Positions 24,712-34,774 are shown, counted from the first letter of the stretch. The stretch is DNA of 64,000 bases from an uncultured Burkholderiales bacterium (GCA_903932865.1 CAIZHQ010000013.1:62001-126000); one strand, 5' to 3'. Notes: generated by a model from the letters alone, not told the origin. Numbers and translations are program-made.

Positions 24712-26007
24712 ATGCGCGCTGCCTTATGGCTGATTACCTTGTTCGCCTTGGCGGCTGCAGGGGCCTGGTTGGCGGGTAACAACCAGGGGACGGTGACCTT
24801 GTTTTTGTTTCCGCATCGGATCGACATTTCACTGAACCTGGCGGTCCTGATCGTCTTGTCCGTGGTGCTGTTGGTGGTCTTGGCACAGCGTGCACTTGAA
24901 GCCTTTTTGGCTTTGCCTCAACGAGCCCAACGCTGGCGGCTGCAGCAAAAAGAGCGGGCCAGCCATGCGGCTTTGCTGGATTCGATGGGCCATTTGATGG
25001 CAGGGCGGTACTTGCGGGCACGCAAGGCCGCCGAGCAGACACTTTCCAAAGAAACCCTGTTGCAGGCCTCGGGCGTGGAGCTGGACCATGCGGTGTCTTT
25101 GCGTGCCTTAGCCCATGTCATGGCCGCTGAGGCCAGCCACGCTTTGCAGGACAAGGCCCAAAGGCAACAGCACCTGGACCAAGCCTTGGCTCAGGTGCAA
25201 GCGAGTTCTGTGGCTGAGCGCCAAACCTTGCTGGAGGGCGTGCAGCTGCGCGCTGCCAGGTGGTCGCTCGACGACCGTGATGCCCCGGCCAGTCTTGACC
25301 GACTCAATGCCTTGCCCCCCGCTGTGGGGCGCCGCATGGCAGCCATGCGGCTGCAGCTCAAGGCGGCACGTTTAGCGGGTCAGCCAGCGAAGGCTCTGGA
25401 AACTGCCAGTTTGCTGGCCAAGCACCGTGCTTTTTCTCCGGAGGCCGCCGAAAGTCTGGTGACCCGTCTCATTTTGGAATTGTTGGCCCAGACACATGAT
25501 GCGGATGCCTTGCTGCGCGTGTGGAAGGGCCTGTCCGCGGCTCAAAGGCTGATGCCTCAGGTGGCTGCCGAGGCTGCCTTGCGTTGGTTGCAGCTCGGCG
25601 GTCCTGCCGCGACGGCCCGAATTTGGCTGCAGGACTTGTGGATGTCCATGATAGCCCCCCCCCCGACTTGGTCAGATGCACAGCTGCTTCGCGTGGTTGA
25701 GGCCTTGGAGGCTTGCTTGCCCGACCTGGAAGCCGAGGACGCCTTTGTCTGGTTGTCACGCATGGAAAGCGCTCAGCAGTCGCGGCCGCGGGCCTCACAT
25801 TTGCAATACCTGGCTGGCATGCTGTGCCTGCGCCAACGCCTGTGGGGCAAGGCCCAAAGTCTGCTGGGTCAGGCTGTTAAAAACCTGCAAACCCCTGTGC
25901 TCCAGCGCAAAGCCTGGATCGCCTTGGCCGAATTGGCCGAGCAGCGCCAAGATCCAGTAGAAGCGGCCGCTGCCTGGAAGGAGGCCGCAAGGGTGTCAAT
26001 GGACTGA
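24712..26007 (+). CDS. hemY: HemY-like TPR membrane protein
   Basis: This 431-residue protein has two N-terminal membrane helices (about residues 3-20 and 41-61) followed by helical TPR-like repeats, as in proteobacterial HemY. It is unrelated to the Bacillus HemY oxidase. It is the last gene before the terminator. A run of ten C bases at 25655-25664 encodes Ala-Pro-Pro-Pro and could cause slippage; the frame here is intact. Confidence 0.88.
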   Translation: MRAALWLITLFALAAAGAWLAGNNQGTVTLFLFPHRIDISLNLAVLIVLSVVLLVVLAQRALEAFLALPQRAQRWRLQQKERASHAALLDSMGHLMAGRYLRARKAAEQTLSKETLLQASGVELDHAVSLRALAHVMAAEASHALQDKAQRQQHLDQALAQVQASSVAERQTLLEGVQLRAARWSLDDRDAPASLDRLNALPPAVGRRMAAMRLQLKAARLAGQPAKALETASLLAKHRAFSPEAAESLVTRLILELLAQTHDADALLRVWKGLSAAQRLMPQVAAEAALRWLQLGGPAATARIWLQDLWMSMIAPPPTWSDAQLLRVVEALEACLPDLEAEDAFVWLSRMESAQQSRPRASHLQYLAGMLCLRQRLWGKAQSLLGQAVKNLQTPVLQRKAWIALAELAEQRQDPVEAAAAWKEAARVSMD

Positions 26008-26025
26008 AGCGCAAACAGGCAGCCG

Positions 26026-26057
26026 AAAAAAAACCGGGCCTGAGCCCGGTTTTTTTT
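26026..26057. terminator. Bidirectional intrinsic terminator, hemY / rne
   Basis: An A8 run, stem CCGGGC-CTGA-GCCCGG (26034-26049) and a T8 run form a terminator that works on both strands. It separates the convergent hem operon and rne. Confidence 0.9.
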
Positions 26058-26081
26058 GCCGCTTTTGCGCCACGTATGAAA

Positions 26082-29000
26082 TCAGAACGGCACTTGGAGT
26101 GAGTTCAGGTCTTTGCGTGTTTCGACCAGCACCAGCGGGCCTTCATTCACGACCACGGCAGGTGGACGCTCGCGTGGCACGCGCTTGGCTTGGGGCTCGG
26201 CCGCGATGGCCGCTTGCACGGCGGCGACTTTGATGCTGTCCGAGTTCACCCACACCAATCCCGAGTTTTGTGCGACTTGCTGCAGACTGTCGAGGGGCAG
26301 CGTGTAGGCGGTCACGGCAGGCAAGGTCGTGCTGGCTGCTCCGGTCAGTGGAGCGCTGGCTGAGGCAGTCTTCGCCATGTTGACTTCGGCCGGAGCGGCA
26401 GTGGCTGCGACAGGGGCTGGCGCTTGCGCAGCGGCCACAGGAGCTTGGGCAGGCACGGTGGTGGCCATTGTTTCAACCACAGAGGCCACTTGTGACGGCG
26501 CAGCAGGTGCAGCTTCTTCACTGACTTGAGGTGCTTGTGCCGTCGGGACCGATGCCGAAGTGGCAGCAGCTTGCTGTGCCCGCTCGAAATAAGAGCGGGG
26601 GGCTGGGCGGTCATCGGTCGGGACTTCTGCACTCATGCGGCTGGGCTCAGCGGTGTCATCGCCAGGCGCTTGATCGTCTGCAGGGTCCTGACGTGTTTCG
26701 CCAGCGCGTTCTCGGCGGTCACGGCCGTAGCGGTCGCGAGAGCGACGCTCACGGCGTTCACTGTTTTCGGCAGTTGTGGAGCCATCGTTTGCCGCATTGG
26801 CGTCAGCGTTCTGATCTGCACCCGATGCCGTTTCGGACACATTGACATCGGTGGCATCGCTTGGGCGGCGCTCAGTGCGTTCGCCACGTTCACGGCGTGC
26901 TTCGCCCCCGCGTTCGCCACGTTCACGGCGACCTTCACGGGCCTCGCGTGGCGCGCGATCAGAGCGCACTTCGCTGCCTTCGGCATTCAAATCGGGCTGG
27001 GCATCGCTGCGGCCTTCGCTCAGGCTGTCGGTGCGCTGGCCTTCAACCAGGTTTTCACCGCGTGGGCCCGAACGGCCATCACGGCGGCCTTCACGGGCAG
27101 GGCGATCACCGTTTGGGCGCTCGCTGCGATCACCACGATCTCCGCGTTCACCACGCTCTGATCGCTCACCGCGTTCAGCACGTGGAGGGCGGGCTTCGCC
27201 TTCACGGCCTTCGATTCGGCCTTCACCACGGCGTCCACCCTCGCGTGGAACGCGGACTTCGCCGGCCGCGCCTTCGCTGCGCTCGCCACGGCGGCCATCG
27301 CGACCACCACGGCGGCCATCACGGCGCTCGCCGTCACGGCGACCTTCGCGGGCTTTCTCTTCTTGCTTGACCACAGGTGCAGCCACGGGCTCAGCGGCAG
27401 CGCCGCCGAACAGGTTTTTCAACCAACCCCAAAAGCCTCCCGAAGCGGCGGCTGTAGGAGCTGCCACCGGGGCTGGTGTGGCGGCTTTGGCAACCGGCTT
27501 GGCCGCAGCCACGGTGGCTTCGGGCTTGGGGGGGGCCACGGGGGCAGGGGCGTCAGGCAGAACACCCTTGATGACCGGCGTTTGCTTGTTGGTGGGTTCT
27601 TGCGAACGGCGCGTGACGGTGGTCGCGTCTTCGATCTCTTCAGCCATCTTATAACTGGCTTCGATGCGGTCCAGGCGTGGGTCGTCGTGCTTCAGGCGCT
27701 CGAGCTTGTAGTGCGGCGTTTCCAGCGATTTGTTGGGCACCAACAGCACATTGATGCGTTGCTGCAACTCGATCTTGGCGATCTCGGAGCGCTTTTCGTT
27801 GAGCAGGAAAGACGCCACTTCGACGGGCACTTGCGCGTGCACAGCCGCGCTGTTGTCCTTCATGGACTCTTCCTGAATGATGCGTAAGATTTGCAGCGCC
27901 GAGCTTTCGGTGTCGCGGATGTGGCCAGCGCCGCCGCAACGTGGGCAAGGGATCGAGGCACCTTCGCTCAAAGCAGGCTTCAAGCGTTGGCGGCTCATTT
28001 CCAGCAGACCGAACTTGCTGATAGAGCCGAATTGAACGCGGGCGCGGTCCTGGCGCAGGGCGTCGCGCAGGCGGTTTTCCACTTCGCGGCGGTTCTTGCT
28101 TTCGTCCATGTCGATGAAGTCGATCACGATCAAACCGCCCAAATCGCGCAGACGCATCTGGCGTGCCACTTCGTCGGCGGCTTCCAGGTTGGTGCGGGTG
28201 GCGGTTTCTTCGATGTCGCCGCCCTTGATGGCGCGGGCCGAGTTCACATCCACCGAGACCAAGGCTTCGGTGTGGTCGATCACGATGGCACCGCCAGACG
28301 GCAGTTGTACCGTGCGCGCATAGGCCGACTCGATCTGGTGCTCGATCTGGAACCGGCTGAACAGCGGTGCGTCGTCACGGTAGCGCTTCACGCGCGGGGC
28401 GAACTCGGGCATGACATGGCTCATGAACTGCTGAGCCTGGTCGTAGATGTCGTCGGTGTCGATCAGGATGTCGCCGATGTCGTTGTTGAAGTAGTCACGT
28501 ATCGCTCGAATGACCAGCGAGGATTCCTGGTAAATCAGGAAAGCCCCTTTGCCTTGGGTGGCGCCGTCAATGGCCGTCCACAACTTGAGCAGGTAGTTCA
28601 GGTCCCATTGCAACTCGGGCGCTGCGCGGCCAATGCCTGCGGTGCGGGCGATGATGGACATGCCCTTGGGGTAATCCAACTGGTCCATCGCCTCTTTGAG
28701 TTCGGCGCGGTCGTCGCCCTCGATGCGGCGGCTGACGCCACCGCCACGGGGGTTGTTGGGCATGAGCACCACATAGCGGCCAGCCAGGCTGACGAAAGTG
28801 GTGAGCGCCGCACCTTTGTTGCCGCGCTCTTCTTTTTCGACTTGCACCAGAAGGGACTGGCCTTCTTTGATGACGTCCTGGATGCGCGCCTGGCTGACGG
28901 ACACGCCTTCAGCAAAATATTGGCGCGAAATTTCTTTGAAAGGCAAAAAGCCGTGGCGGTCTTCGCCGTAATCCACAAAGCAGGCCTCGAGCGAGGGCTC

Positions 29001-29147
29001 GACGCGTGTCACAACGGCCTTGTAGATGTTGCCCTTGCGCTGTTCGCGGCCTTCGATTTCGATTTCGTAGTCGAGGAGTTTTTGTCCATCGACGATGGCC
29101 AGGCGGCGCTCTTCTGCTTGCGTGGCGTTGATCAGCATCCGTTTCAT
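26082..29147 (-). CDS. rne: Ribonuclease E
   Basis: The 1021-residue endonuclease has an S1 domain (about residues 36-120). Metal-binding Asp residues lie in VSVDVNSAR and VIDFIDM (about 300 and 345), and the zinc-link CPRCGG is near residue 404, all as in E. coli RNase [12 protein letters not shown] near 572 resembles the membrane-binding helix. Residues ~590-815 are an Arg/Gly/Glu-rich disordered RNA-binding region, and the end is Ala/Pro-rich with a conserved C-terminal motif. It processes rRNA and tRNA and starts mRNA decay at the inner membrane. Confidence 0.95.
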   Translation of the reverse strand: MKRMLINATQAEERRLAIVDGQKLLDYEIEIEGREQRKGNIYKAVVTRVEPSLEACFVDYGEDRHGFLPFKEISRQYFAEGVSVSQARIQDVIKEGQSLLVQVEKEERGNKGAALTTFVSLAGRYVVLMPNNPRGGGVSRRIEGDDRAELKEAMDQLDYPKGMSIIARTAGIGRAAPELQWDLNYLLKLWTAIDGATQGKGAFLIYQESSLVIRAIRDYFNNDIGDILIDTDDIYDQAQQFMSHVMPEFAPRVKRYRDDAPLFSRFQIEHQIESAYARTVQLPSGGAIVIDHTEALVSVDVNSARAIKGGDIEETATRTNLEAADEVARQMRLRDLGGLIVIDFIDMDESKNRREVENRLRDALRQDRARVQFGSISKFGLLEMSRQRLKPALSEGASIPCPRCGGAGHIRDTESSALQILRIIQEESMKDNSAAVHAQVPVEVASFLLNEKRSEIAKIELQQRINVLLVPNKSLETPHYKLERLKHDDPRLDRIEASYKMAEEIEDATTVTRRSQEPTNKQTPVIKGVLPDAPAPVAPPKPEATVAAAKPVAKAATPAPVAAPTAAASGGFWGWLKNLFGGAAAEPVAAPVVKQEEKAREGRRDGERRDGRRGGRDGRRGERSEGAAGEVRVPREGGRRGEGRIEGREGEARPPRAERGERSERGERGDRGDRSERPNGDRPAREGRRDGRSGPRGENLVEGQRTDSLSEGRSDAQPDLNAEGSEVRSDRAPREAREGRRERGERGGEARRERGERTERRPSDATDVNVSETASGADQNADANAANDGSTTAENSERRERRSRDRYGRDRRERAGETRQDPADDQAPGDDTAEPSRMSAEVPTDDRPAPRSYFERAQQAAATSASVPTAQAPQVSEEAAPAAPSQVASVVETMATTVPAQAPVAAAQAPAPVAATAAPAEVNMAKTASASAPLTGAASTTLPAVTAYTLPLDSLQQVAQNSGLVWVNSDSIKVAAVQAAIAAEPQAKRVPRERPPAVVVNEGPLVLVETRKDLNSLQVPF

Positions 29148-29221
29148 GATGCGTTCCTTCTCTTGTCAGCTTGGCTTCGGTGCAGAAAAATGTCTGCGCG
29201 CGAAAACCTGTTTACACAACC

Positions 29222-29250
29222 GGCTTCGGGTTCTTGGGAACCGCGAAGCC
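29222..29250 (-). promoter_or_regulatory. Hairpin in rne 5' leader, proximal
   Basis: GGCTTCG (29222-29228) pairs with CGAAGCC (29244-29250), and GGTTC pairs with GAACC inside it, giving 12 base pairs with one bulged base and a four-base loop. It lies about 75 bases upstream of the rne ATG. In E. coli, hairpins in the rne leader let RNase E control its own mRNA; this may be the equivalent. Confidence 0.5.
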
Positions 29251-29515
29251 CACGTTGCCTGAACTGACGCCTGAAACGAAGGGAATTGCCGAGGTGGATC
29301 GCCATTCAGCCGTGCGTGAGCACAGGAATGGGGATCGTGGCGCGTGGATGGGGCGAGGCAAAAGGCGTGCACAGATTCGTCCACTGCCGGGAGGTTCTCC
29401 CGGTGTCCAAGACAAACTGCCAGGCACCATGCATGACGATGGGGCATGGCTTCGTGAGCCATTCCAAGCACATCAGCAAAGTTCCGAACAACACAACCAT
29501 CTCGCTTTGATCCGC

Positions 29516-29538
29516 TCAGCAGCCCACGGGGCTGCTGA
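29516..29538 (-). promoter_or_regulatory. Hairpin in rne 5' leader, distal
   Basis: TCAGCAGCCC (29516-29525) and GGGCTGCTGA (29529-29538) form a perfect 10-base-pair stem with a three-base loop. No T-run follows on either strand, so a terminator is unlikely. It is a candidate structural element of the rne leader. Confidence 0.45.
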
Positions 29539-29738
29539 ACTTGGGGTATTCCGTATCTGGGTTTCTGGGCGTCGGCTCAACCTCCGGGGCGTTTTGCCAC
29601 TGTTGGCGTTGGCCGTCAGTCTGCAAATCGTGCCGGGGGCGGCATCGACCATCTGGTTTGGTGCGGTGGTGGTGGACTAAACTCCAGCTCTACAGGAATT
29701 CATTTCCATTTGAATCAACCACTTACAGCCAATTGCCA

Positions 29739-30740
29739 GTGAATCACATTATAGGGGTCAAGTCTGCTGCTGCGATACCCGCCGTCAAATGGTTGTTGGT
29801 GGACGAAGAGTCGGCTGGCCAGCGATTGGACAACTTTTTGATGCGTCACTTGAAGGGCGTGCCCAAAACCCACGTCTACCGCATCATCCGCAGCGGTGAG
29901 GTTCGCATCAACAAAGGCCGTGCGGCCGCCGATACAAGGGTACAAAACGGCGACGAGGTGCGTCTGCCTCCTGTACGCGTGTCCGACAAGGTGGCTGAAA
30001 AGGCCGAGCGCCCGGCGCCAGGGCGCGAATTCCCCCTGCTGCTGGAAGACGACAGCCTGATGGCCATCGACAAGCCAGCCGGGGTGGCGGTTCACGGGGG
30101 ATCGGGCGTGAGCTTTGGTGTGATCGAGCAATTGCGCCAGTCCCGCCCTGAGGCCAAGCTGCTGGAGTTGGTGCACCGACTGGACCGCGACACCAGCGGC
30201 ATTTTGCTGGTGGCCAAAAAGCGCAGCGCCTTGAAACATTTGCAAGACCAGTTTCGAGAACGTGAGACTGGCAAGACCTATTTGGCGCTGGTCAAAGGCG
30301 ATTGGCCAGACAAATTGAAGGTGATTGACCAGCCTTTGCATAAATTCCTTTTGCCCGACGGTGAGCGCCGCGTCCGCGTGACCACGCCCGAAGACCCTGA
30401 CGGCATGCGCTCGATCACCCTGGTCAAGGTGGCGCAGCGTTTGGCAGGAGCCACATTGCTGGAGGTGACCATCAAGACAGGACGCACCCACCAGATCCGG
30501 GTGCACCTGGCTTCGCATGGACACCCGATTGCGGGCGATGACAAATACGGTGATTTTGATTGGAACCGTCAGTTGCAAAGACCAGGTGCTATACCGGGCC
30601 TGAAACGCATGTTTTTGCACGCCTGGCGCTTGCAGTTCAACCACCCGGTGACCGCCGAGCGTGTCGCCTTGCAAGCCGATCTCCCCCCCGAATTGAAAGC
30701 CTACATCGACCATGCCCAAAACCAGACCCCGCCAGTTTGA
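29739..30740 (+). CDS. rluC: 23S rRNA pseudouridine synthase (RluC type)
   Basis: This 333-residue enzyme has an S4 domain (GQRLDNFLMRHLKGVP, then RIIRSGEVRINKGR) and the catalytic motif HRLDRDTSGILL with its Asp. KTGRTHQIRVHL follows later, as in RluC/RluD. It probably modifies 23S rRNA positions 955, 2504 and 2580. The start is not obvious: GTG 29739 gives about 25 residues before the S4 domain, normal for the family. The end overlaps the phosphatase gene by 29 bases. Confidence 0.9.
   Translation: MNHIIGVKSAAAIPAVKWLLVDEESAGQRLDNFLMRHLKGVPKTHVYRIIRSGEVRINKGRAAADTRVQNGDEVRLPPVRVSDKVAEKAERPAPGREFPLLLEDDSLMAIDKPAGVAVHGGSGVSFGVIEQLRQSRPEAKLLELVHRLDRDTSGILLVAKKRSALKHLQDQFRERETGKTYLALVKGDWPDKLKVIDQPLHKFLLPDGERRVRVTTPEDPDGMRSITLVKVAQRLAGATLLEVTIKTGRTHQIRVHLASHGHPIAGDDKYGDFDWNRQLQRPGAIPGLKRMFLHAWRLQFNHPVTAERVALQADLPPELKAYIDHAQNQTPPV
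29749..29754 (-). promoter_or_regulatory. Candidate -10 box for rne
   Basis: On the minus strand this reads TATAAT in the context CTTGACCCCTATAATG. It is a perfect -10 hexamer, but no good -35 lies 16-18 bases further upstream. It falls inside the first codons of rluC, so the two promoters would overlap. A start here would give rne a leader of about 595 bases. Confidence 0.35.
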
Positions 30741-31380
30741 CTTGATCGCTTTCGATTGGGATGGCACGCTGTTCGACTCTACAGCCCTCATCACCCGCTG
30801 CATCCAGCGCGCCGTTGTGGACGTGGGCGGGCAAGAGCCCACCCGTGAAGCCGCTTCTTATGTGATTGGCTTGTCGCTCTTGCCCGCGCTGGCCCATGCC
30901 GCGCCCGATGTGCCCAAGGACAAATACCCGGCCCTGGGGGAGCGTTACCGTCACCATTACCTGCAGCACCAGCACGACATCAGCCTGTTCGAAGGCGTAC
31001 TGGATTTGCTGGACGCCCTCAAAGCACGGCACCATTGGCTGACAGTGGCCACCGGCAAAAGTCGCCACGGCCTGAACGAGTCCTTGCAGGCGGTCGAATT
31101 GCGCGGCGTGTTCGATGGCTCGCGCACGGCCGATGAGACAGCGGGCAAGCCCAACCCCTTGATGCTGCACGAGTTGATGCGCGAATTTGGCGCAGAGCCC
31201 GAGCGCACCTTGATGATTGGGGACACCACGCATGACCTGCAAATGGCGCTGAATGCCGGGTGTGCCAGCGTGGCCGTGAGTTATGGGGCCCACGAGCCCG
31301 AGGCCTTTCATGTGCTTGAGCCGCGTCATGTCGCGCACAGCGTGCGCGAATTGCACGACTGGTTGTTGAAACACGCTTGA
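30712..31380 (+). CDS. HAD-family phosphatase, phosphoglycolate phosphatase-like
   Basis: This 222-residue HAD hydrolase has motif I FDWDGTLFDS with the nucleophile Asp, motif II TVATGKSR, and motif IV IGDTTHDLQMA. It belongs to the Gph/PGP group, and its position after rluC is normal in this family. Substrate specificity is not determined by the sequence. Confidence 0.88.
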   Translation: MPKTRPRQFDLIAFDWDGTLFDSTALITRCIQRAVVDVGGQEPTREAASYVIGLSLLPALAHAAPDVPKDKYPALGERYRHHYLQHQHDISLFEGVLDLLDALKARHHWLTVATGKSRHGLNESLQAVELRGVFDGSRTADETAGKPNPLMLHELMREFGAEPERTLMIGDTTHDLQMALNAGCASVAVSYGAHEPEAFHVLEPRHVAHSVRELHDWLLKHA

Positions 31381-31394
31381 AATGAGGAGCGCCG

Positions 31395-31760
31395 ATGGAG
31401 CCCATGGTCCCTTTGTGCAACAGCGCCGACTTGGTCAACGGTGGGCGGGCTGTGCCTTTTGACATCGTGTACGCAGGGCAGACTTGCCGAGCTTTTGCCA
31501 TTCGTTACCAAGACCAGGTGCACGCCTACCTGAACCGCTGCACCCATGTGGCGATGGAAATGGATTACCAGCCCGACCGGTTTTATGACGACACGGGACG
31601 GTGGCTCATGTGTGCAACGCACGGCGCCATCTACCAACCCGATACCGGCGCTTGCTCCGGCGGGCCTTGCCGTGGTGGGTTGGTCAAAATAGACCTTTCA
31701 GAGCAGAACGGCGTGGTTCACTGGCATACTGCCTATAACTTAAAACCGCTTGAATTTTGA
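31395..31760 (+). CDS. Rieske [2Fe-2S] domain protein
   Basis: This 121-residue soluble Rieske ferredoxin has ligands in CTHVAME and CATHGAIY and a typical C-x-H...C-x2-H spacing with an insertion between them. It has no membrane anchor and no oxygenase domain. It sits in a conserved position between the HAD phosphatase and the S49 peptidase genes. Its electron partner is unknown. Confidence 0.88.
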   Translation: MEPMVPLCNSADLVNGGRAVPFDIVYAGQTCRAFAIRYQDQVHAYLNRCTHVAMEMDYQPDRFYDDTGRWLMCATHGAIYQPDTGACSGGPCRGGLVKIDLSEQNGVVHWHTAYNLKPLEF

Positions 31761-31762
31761 AC

Positions 31763-32785
31763 ATGCAAGACCCTCAGGACAGCTCGTCCGCGCCCGTCCC
31801 CGCCCAAGCTTTGTCGGACTCGATGCCCGCCCCAGCCCCGGTGCTCAATCCGGTAGACGAAATCTGGGCCCGAAAAACCTTGGCGGACCTGGCTTTTGCC
31901 AACCTCAAGGAGCAGCAATCACAGCGCCGATGGAAGTTGGGGATGCGCTTGGCCTGGTTGCTCTTTTTGAGCATAGTGGTTTGGCAGGCCTTCAGCTTCA
32001 ATTCACCAGCAAACCACACCAGTTTTCCGCACACGGCCATGGTCACCATCCAAGGTGAAATCGGCCCAGACACCGAAGCCAGTGCGCAAAACATCATGTC
32101 GTCCATGCGCACGGCACTTGAAGACCAGGGCTCGCAAGCCTTGGTCTTGCTCATCAATTCGCCCGGTGGCAGCCCAGTGCAGGCAGGTCTTATCAATGAT
32201 GAAATCACACGGTTGCGCGCCTTGCACAACAAACCCATCTACGCTGTGGTCGAGGAGTCTTGCGCCTCGGCGGCTTATTACATTGCCGCTGCAGCCGACC
32301 AAATTTATGTCGACAAGGCCAGTCTGGTGGGCAGCATTGGCGTTTTGATGGACGGTTTTGGCTTCACCGGGCTCATGGACAAGCTGGGCGTGGAGCGGCG
32401 CTTGATGACTGCCGGTGAGAACAAGGGCTTTTTGGACCCTTTCAGCCCGCAAACTCAGCCTCAACGCCAACACGCTCAAGCCATGCTCAACCAGATCCAC
32501 GCCCAATTCATCGACGTGGTCAAAAAAGGCCGGGGAGATCGACTCAAAGTCACGCCAGAGTTGTTCAGCGGTTTGTTCTGGAGTGGCCAACAGGCCGTGG
32601 ATCTGGGCTTGGCCGACAGCTTGGGCAGTGTGGATGGCGTTGCCCGTGAGGTGGTCAAGGCCCCTGACGTGATCGACTACACCCAGCGCGAAAACGTGGC
32701 TGAGCGGCTGGTCAAGCGCTTTGGTGTGGCCGTGGGTGAGGGCAGTGTACGTGCCATGCGCACGGCGGGCGCTGGTTTGCGCTGA
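31763..32785 (+). CDS. S49-family signal-peptide peptidase (SppA-like)
   Basis: This 340-residue protein has one membrane anchor (about residues 63-80) and an S49 domain. INSPGGSPVQAG lies at about 130, then EESCASAAYYIAAAAD with the presumed nucleophile Ser, then KASLVGSIGVL with the general-base Lys region. The usual A-S-G after the nucleophile is A-S-A here. It probably degrades cleaved signal peptides in the inner membrane. ATG 31763 is three bases after the Rieske stop. Confidence 0.88.
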   Translation: MQDPQDSSSAPVPAQALSDSMPAPAPVLNPVDEIWARKTLADLAFANLKEQQSQRRWKLGMRLAWLLFLSIVVWQAFSFNSPANHTSFPHTAMVTIQGEIGPDTEASAQNIMSSMRTALEDQGSQALVLLINSPGGSPVQAGLINDEITRLRALHNKPIYAVVEESCASAAYYIAAAADQIYVDKASLVGSIGVLMDGFGFTGLMDKLGVERRLMTAGENKGFLDPFSPQTQPQRQHAQAMLNQIHAQFIDVVKKGRGDRLKVTPELFSGLFWSGQQAVDLGLADSLGSVDGVAREVVKAPDVIDYTQRENVAERLVKRFGVAVGEGSVRAMRTAGAGLR

Positions 32786-32793
32786 GGCGCCGT

Positions 32794-33567
32794 TCAAGGC
32801 CCGAGGGCGTAAACCGCTGGGGTATGCGCATCAGGGCCTTGGGTACCCTTTTTCCATTGCGCGACGGTGTGGCTCTGAACATGGGCGGACGGCAGCGTCA
32901 AGCCACTGGCAATGGCCAACCGGGTGTTGGCATTCAGGCTTTGGAGCAAGCCGCTGAGCATGGCTGCGTTGCGGTATGGGGTTTCGATCCACAACTGGGT
33001 CTGCCCTGTTTTGAGCGCCAACGTCTCCAGTTGCTTCAAGCGGGAAGCCCGTTCGGCCGCGTCTTGAGGTAAGTAACCCACAAAGGCGAAGTTCTGGCCA
33101 TTGAGGCCGCTGGCGGCCAATGCCAGCAGCAAAGACACCGGACCCACCATAGGCACCACGTCGATGCCCAGATCGTGTGCAGCCCGCACCACCGAACTGC
33201 CCGGGTCCGCTACGGCGGGCATGCCCGCTTCACTCACCAGTCCCACATCGTGCCCCTGCAGGGCAGCGGCCAGTAGCGGTTTGCCGTCAAAGCCCGATTG
33301 GTGGTCGCCTTTTTTGTGAACATGGCGCGGTAATTCGGTGATGGATTGTTCTGGCAGGGAGGCGATCAGCGGATGCGTTTGACCCACGCGCTTGAGGAAG
33401 GCGCGGGTGCTTTTGGCGTTCTCGCACACCCAATGCTGGATGCGTGCGGTGGTGGCCAGGGTGCTGGTGGGCAACACCTCGGTGATGGGGGCTTGCTCGG
33501 CGCAGCCAAAGTCCAGGGGCGTGGGCACCAAAAACAGGCGACCTAAGGGGCGTGGCGCGGCGCTCAC
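32794..33567 (-). CDS. Tetrapyrrole-methylase-fold SAM methyltransferase (RsmI-like)
   Basis: This 257-residue protein has the RsmI pattern: RLFLVPTPLDFG at the start, GLVSEAGMPAVADPGSSVV, then VVPMVGPVSLLLALAASGL. RsmI 2'-O-methylates C1402 of 16S rRNA, but this protein is shorter and more divergent and may be a paralogue. It overlaps the Maf gene by four bases (ATGA) and is convergent with the S49 gene. Confidence 0.82.
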   Translation of the reverse strand: MSAAPRPLGRLFLVPTPLDFGCAEQAPITEVLPTSTLATTARIQHWVCENAKSTRAFLKRVGQTHPLIASLPEQSITELPRHVHKKGDHQSGFDGKPLLAAALQGHDVGLVSEAGMPAVADPGSSVVRAAHDLGIDVVPMVGPVSLLLALAASGLNGQNFAFVGYLPQDAAERASRLKQLETLALKTGQTQLWIETPYRNAAMLSGLLQSLNANTRLAIASGLTLPSAHVQSHTVAQWKKGTQGPDAHTPAVYALGP

Positions 33568-34199
33568 AGCAGTTTGACCCCAGCTTTGCGCAGCAAACGC
33601 GCGGTGCGGATCAGCGGCAATCCGATCAGGGCAGTCGGGTCGTCATTGTCGATGGATTCCAGCAACGCAATCCCTAAGCCCTCGCTTTTGGCGCTGCCAG
33701 CGCAATCGTAGGGTTTTTCCGCCAGCAAATAGGCCTCAATTGCTTCGTCGCTCAAGTCACGAAAGACCACATGAACCTCAGCCACGTCCACTTCTTCAAA
33801 GCCTGTGGCCAGGCAAACCACGGCCAGCGCAGTCTGAAAAATCACCGTCTGGCCGCGCATTTGGCGCAGCTGCGCCACGGCATGCACGTGTTCACCTGGC
33901 TTGCCCAGGGGTTGGCCCGCCAAATCGGCCACCTGGTCTGAACCAATCACCACCGCATCGGGGTGCAAAGCCGCCACGGCCCGGGCCTTGGCCAGGGCCA
34001 GTCGTCGGGCCAAGGCCTGTGGTGCTTCCCCCGGCTGGGGTGTTTCGTCTACACCCGGCGCGCTCACAACAAAAGGGATGCGCAGGCGCTCGAGCAGTTC
34101 GCGCCGGTAAGCTGAGGTCGAGCCCAGCACCACGGAACGGACAGGGGGGGCAGAGGAGTTCAAGATCGAGGTCAAAGCGCTGGCCCTGGTGAAATGCAA
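33564..34199 (-). CDS. Maf-like nucleotide pyrophosphatase
   Basis: This 211-residue protein has LGSTSAYRRELLERL and VIGSDQVADLAG, the Maf signatures. The position next to yceD-rpmF matches E. coli YceF, which hydrolyses 7-methyl-GTP. The N-terminus before VVLGSTS is about 10 residues longer than usual; TTG 34163 is a possible shorter start. Divergent from yceD. Confidence 0.88.
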   Translation of the reverse strand: MHFTRASALTSILNSSAPPVRSVVLGSTSAYRRELLERLRIPFVVSAPGVDETPQPGEAPQALARRLALAKARAVAALHPDAVVIGSDQVADLAGQPLGKPGEHVHAVAQLRQMRGQTVIFQTALAVVCLATGFEEVDVAEVHVVFRDLSDEAIEAYLLAEKPYDCAGSAKSEGLGIALLESIDNDDPTALIGLPLIRTARLLRKAGVKLL

Positions 34200-34225
34200 A
34201 TGGGTGATTCTCTTACACTGCAGCC

Positions 34226-34774
34226 ATGGAAAAAAAAATAGAACCCCAAAACCTGGATGTAATAATTTTTGCGCGCGACGCGCTCAGCCTGAATGGGCAG
34301 GGCGTGTTGGCCGATTGGCCGCGATTGGCGCAGGAATTGTTCGGCAGCGACGTGTCTTCGGGGCCTGTGGTTTGGCAACTGCAGGGTCGATCGGTTCCGC
34401 AATCTGGCGGCGCTGATCAGATCTGGCTGGATTTGAAAGCGGTGGTGAATTTGCCCCTGCAATGCCAGCGCTGCCTGACGCCGGTGCTGGCGGTGGTGCA
34501 GGCCGAACGCAGTTTTCGTTTTGTCTCCGATGAAGCCACAGCGATGGCCCTGGATGATGAGTCTGAGGAAGACATTCTGGTGATCAGTCGCGACTTTGAC
34601 GCACTGGCACTGATCGAAGATGAGTTGATTTTGTCCTTGCCCCTGGTGCCTTTGCACGAGGTGTGCCCCGAAGCGATGACGACGTCAGTGGCAGACCCCG
34701 AATTTGAAGCCGCAGCGCAGCGACCCAACCCCTTTGGGGTTCTTGCCGGTCTTAAAACAGACAAGTCCCCTTAA
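34226..34774 (+). CDS. yceD: YceD/DUF177 family protein
   Basis: This 182-residue acidic protein has the DUF177 pattern LPLQCQRCLTPV, which has a CxxC, and a later acidic EEDILVISRDFDALALIEDEL-like run. Its position immediately before rpmF is conserved in bacteria. The family is linked to 23S rRNA accumulation and ribosome assembly in other organisms. A promoter for rpmF lies just after its stop. Confidence 0.88.
   Translation: MEKKIEPQNLDVIIFARDALSLNGQGVLADWPRLAQELFGSDVSSGPVVWQLQGRSVPQSGGADQIWLDLKAVVNLPLQCQRCLTPVLAVVQAERSFRFVSDEATAMALDDESEEDILVISRDFDALALIEDELILSLPLVPLHEVCPEAMTTSVADPEFEAAAQRPNPFGVLAGLKTDKSP

Larger units (their letters stand above)
29148..29738. other. 591-base divergent region; structured rne leader
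   Basis: No credible gene is present; an open frame at 29171-29680 has no family resemblance or ribosome site. Two strong hairpins and a TATAAT on the rne strand just beyond this region indicate a leader of about 600 bases for rne. The rluC promoter must also lie near its right end, but I cannot define it. Confidence 0.6.

Noticed and set aside
29171..29680. Possible 169-codon gene in the rne-rluC gap
   Set aside because: It crosses both hairpins, has no ribosome site, and its translation resembles nothing known.
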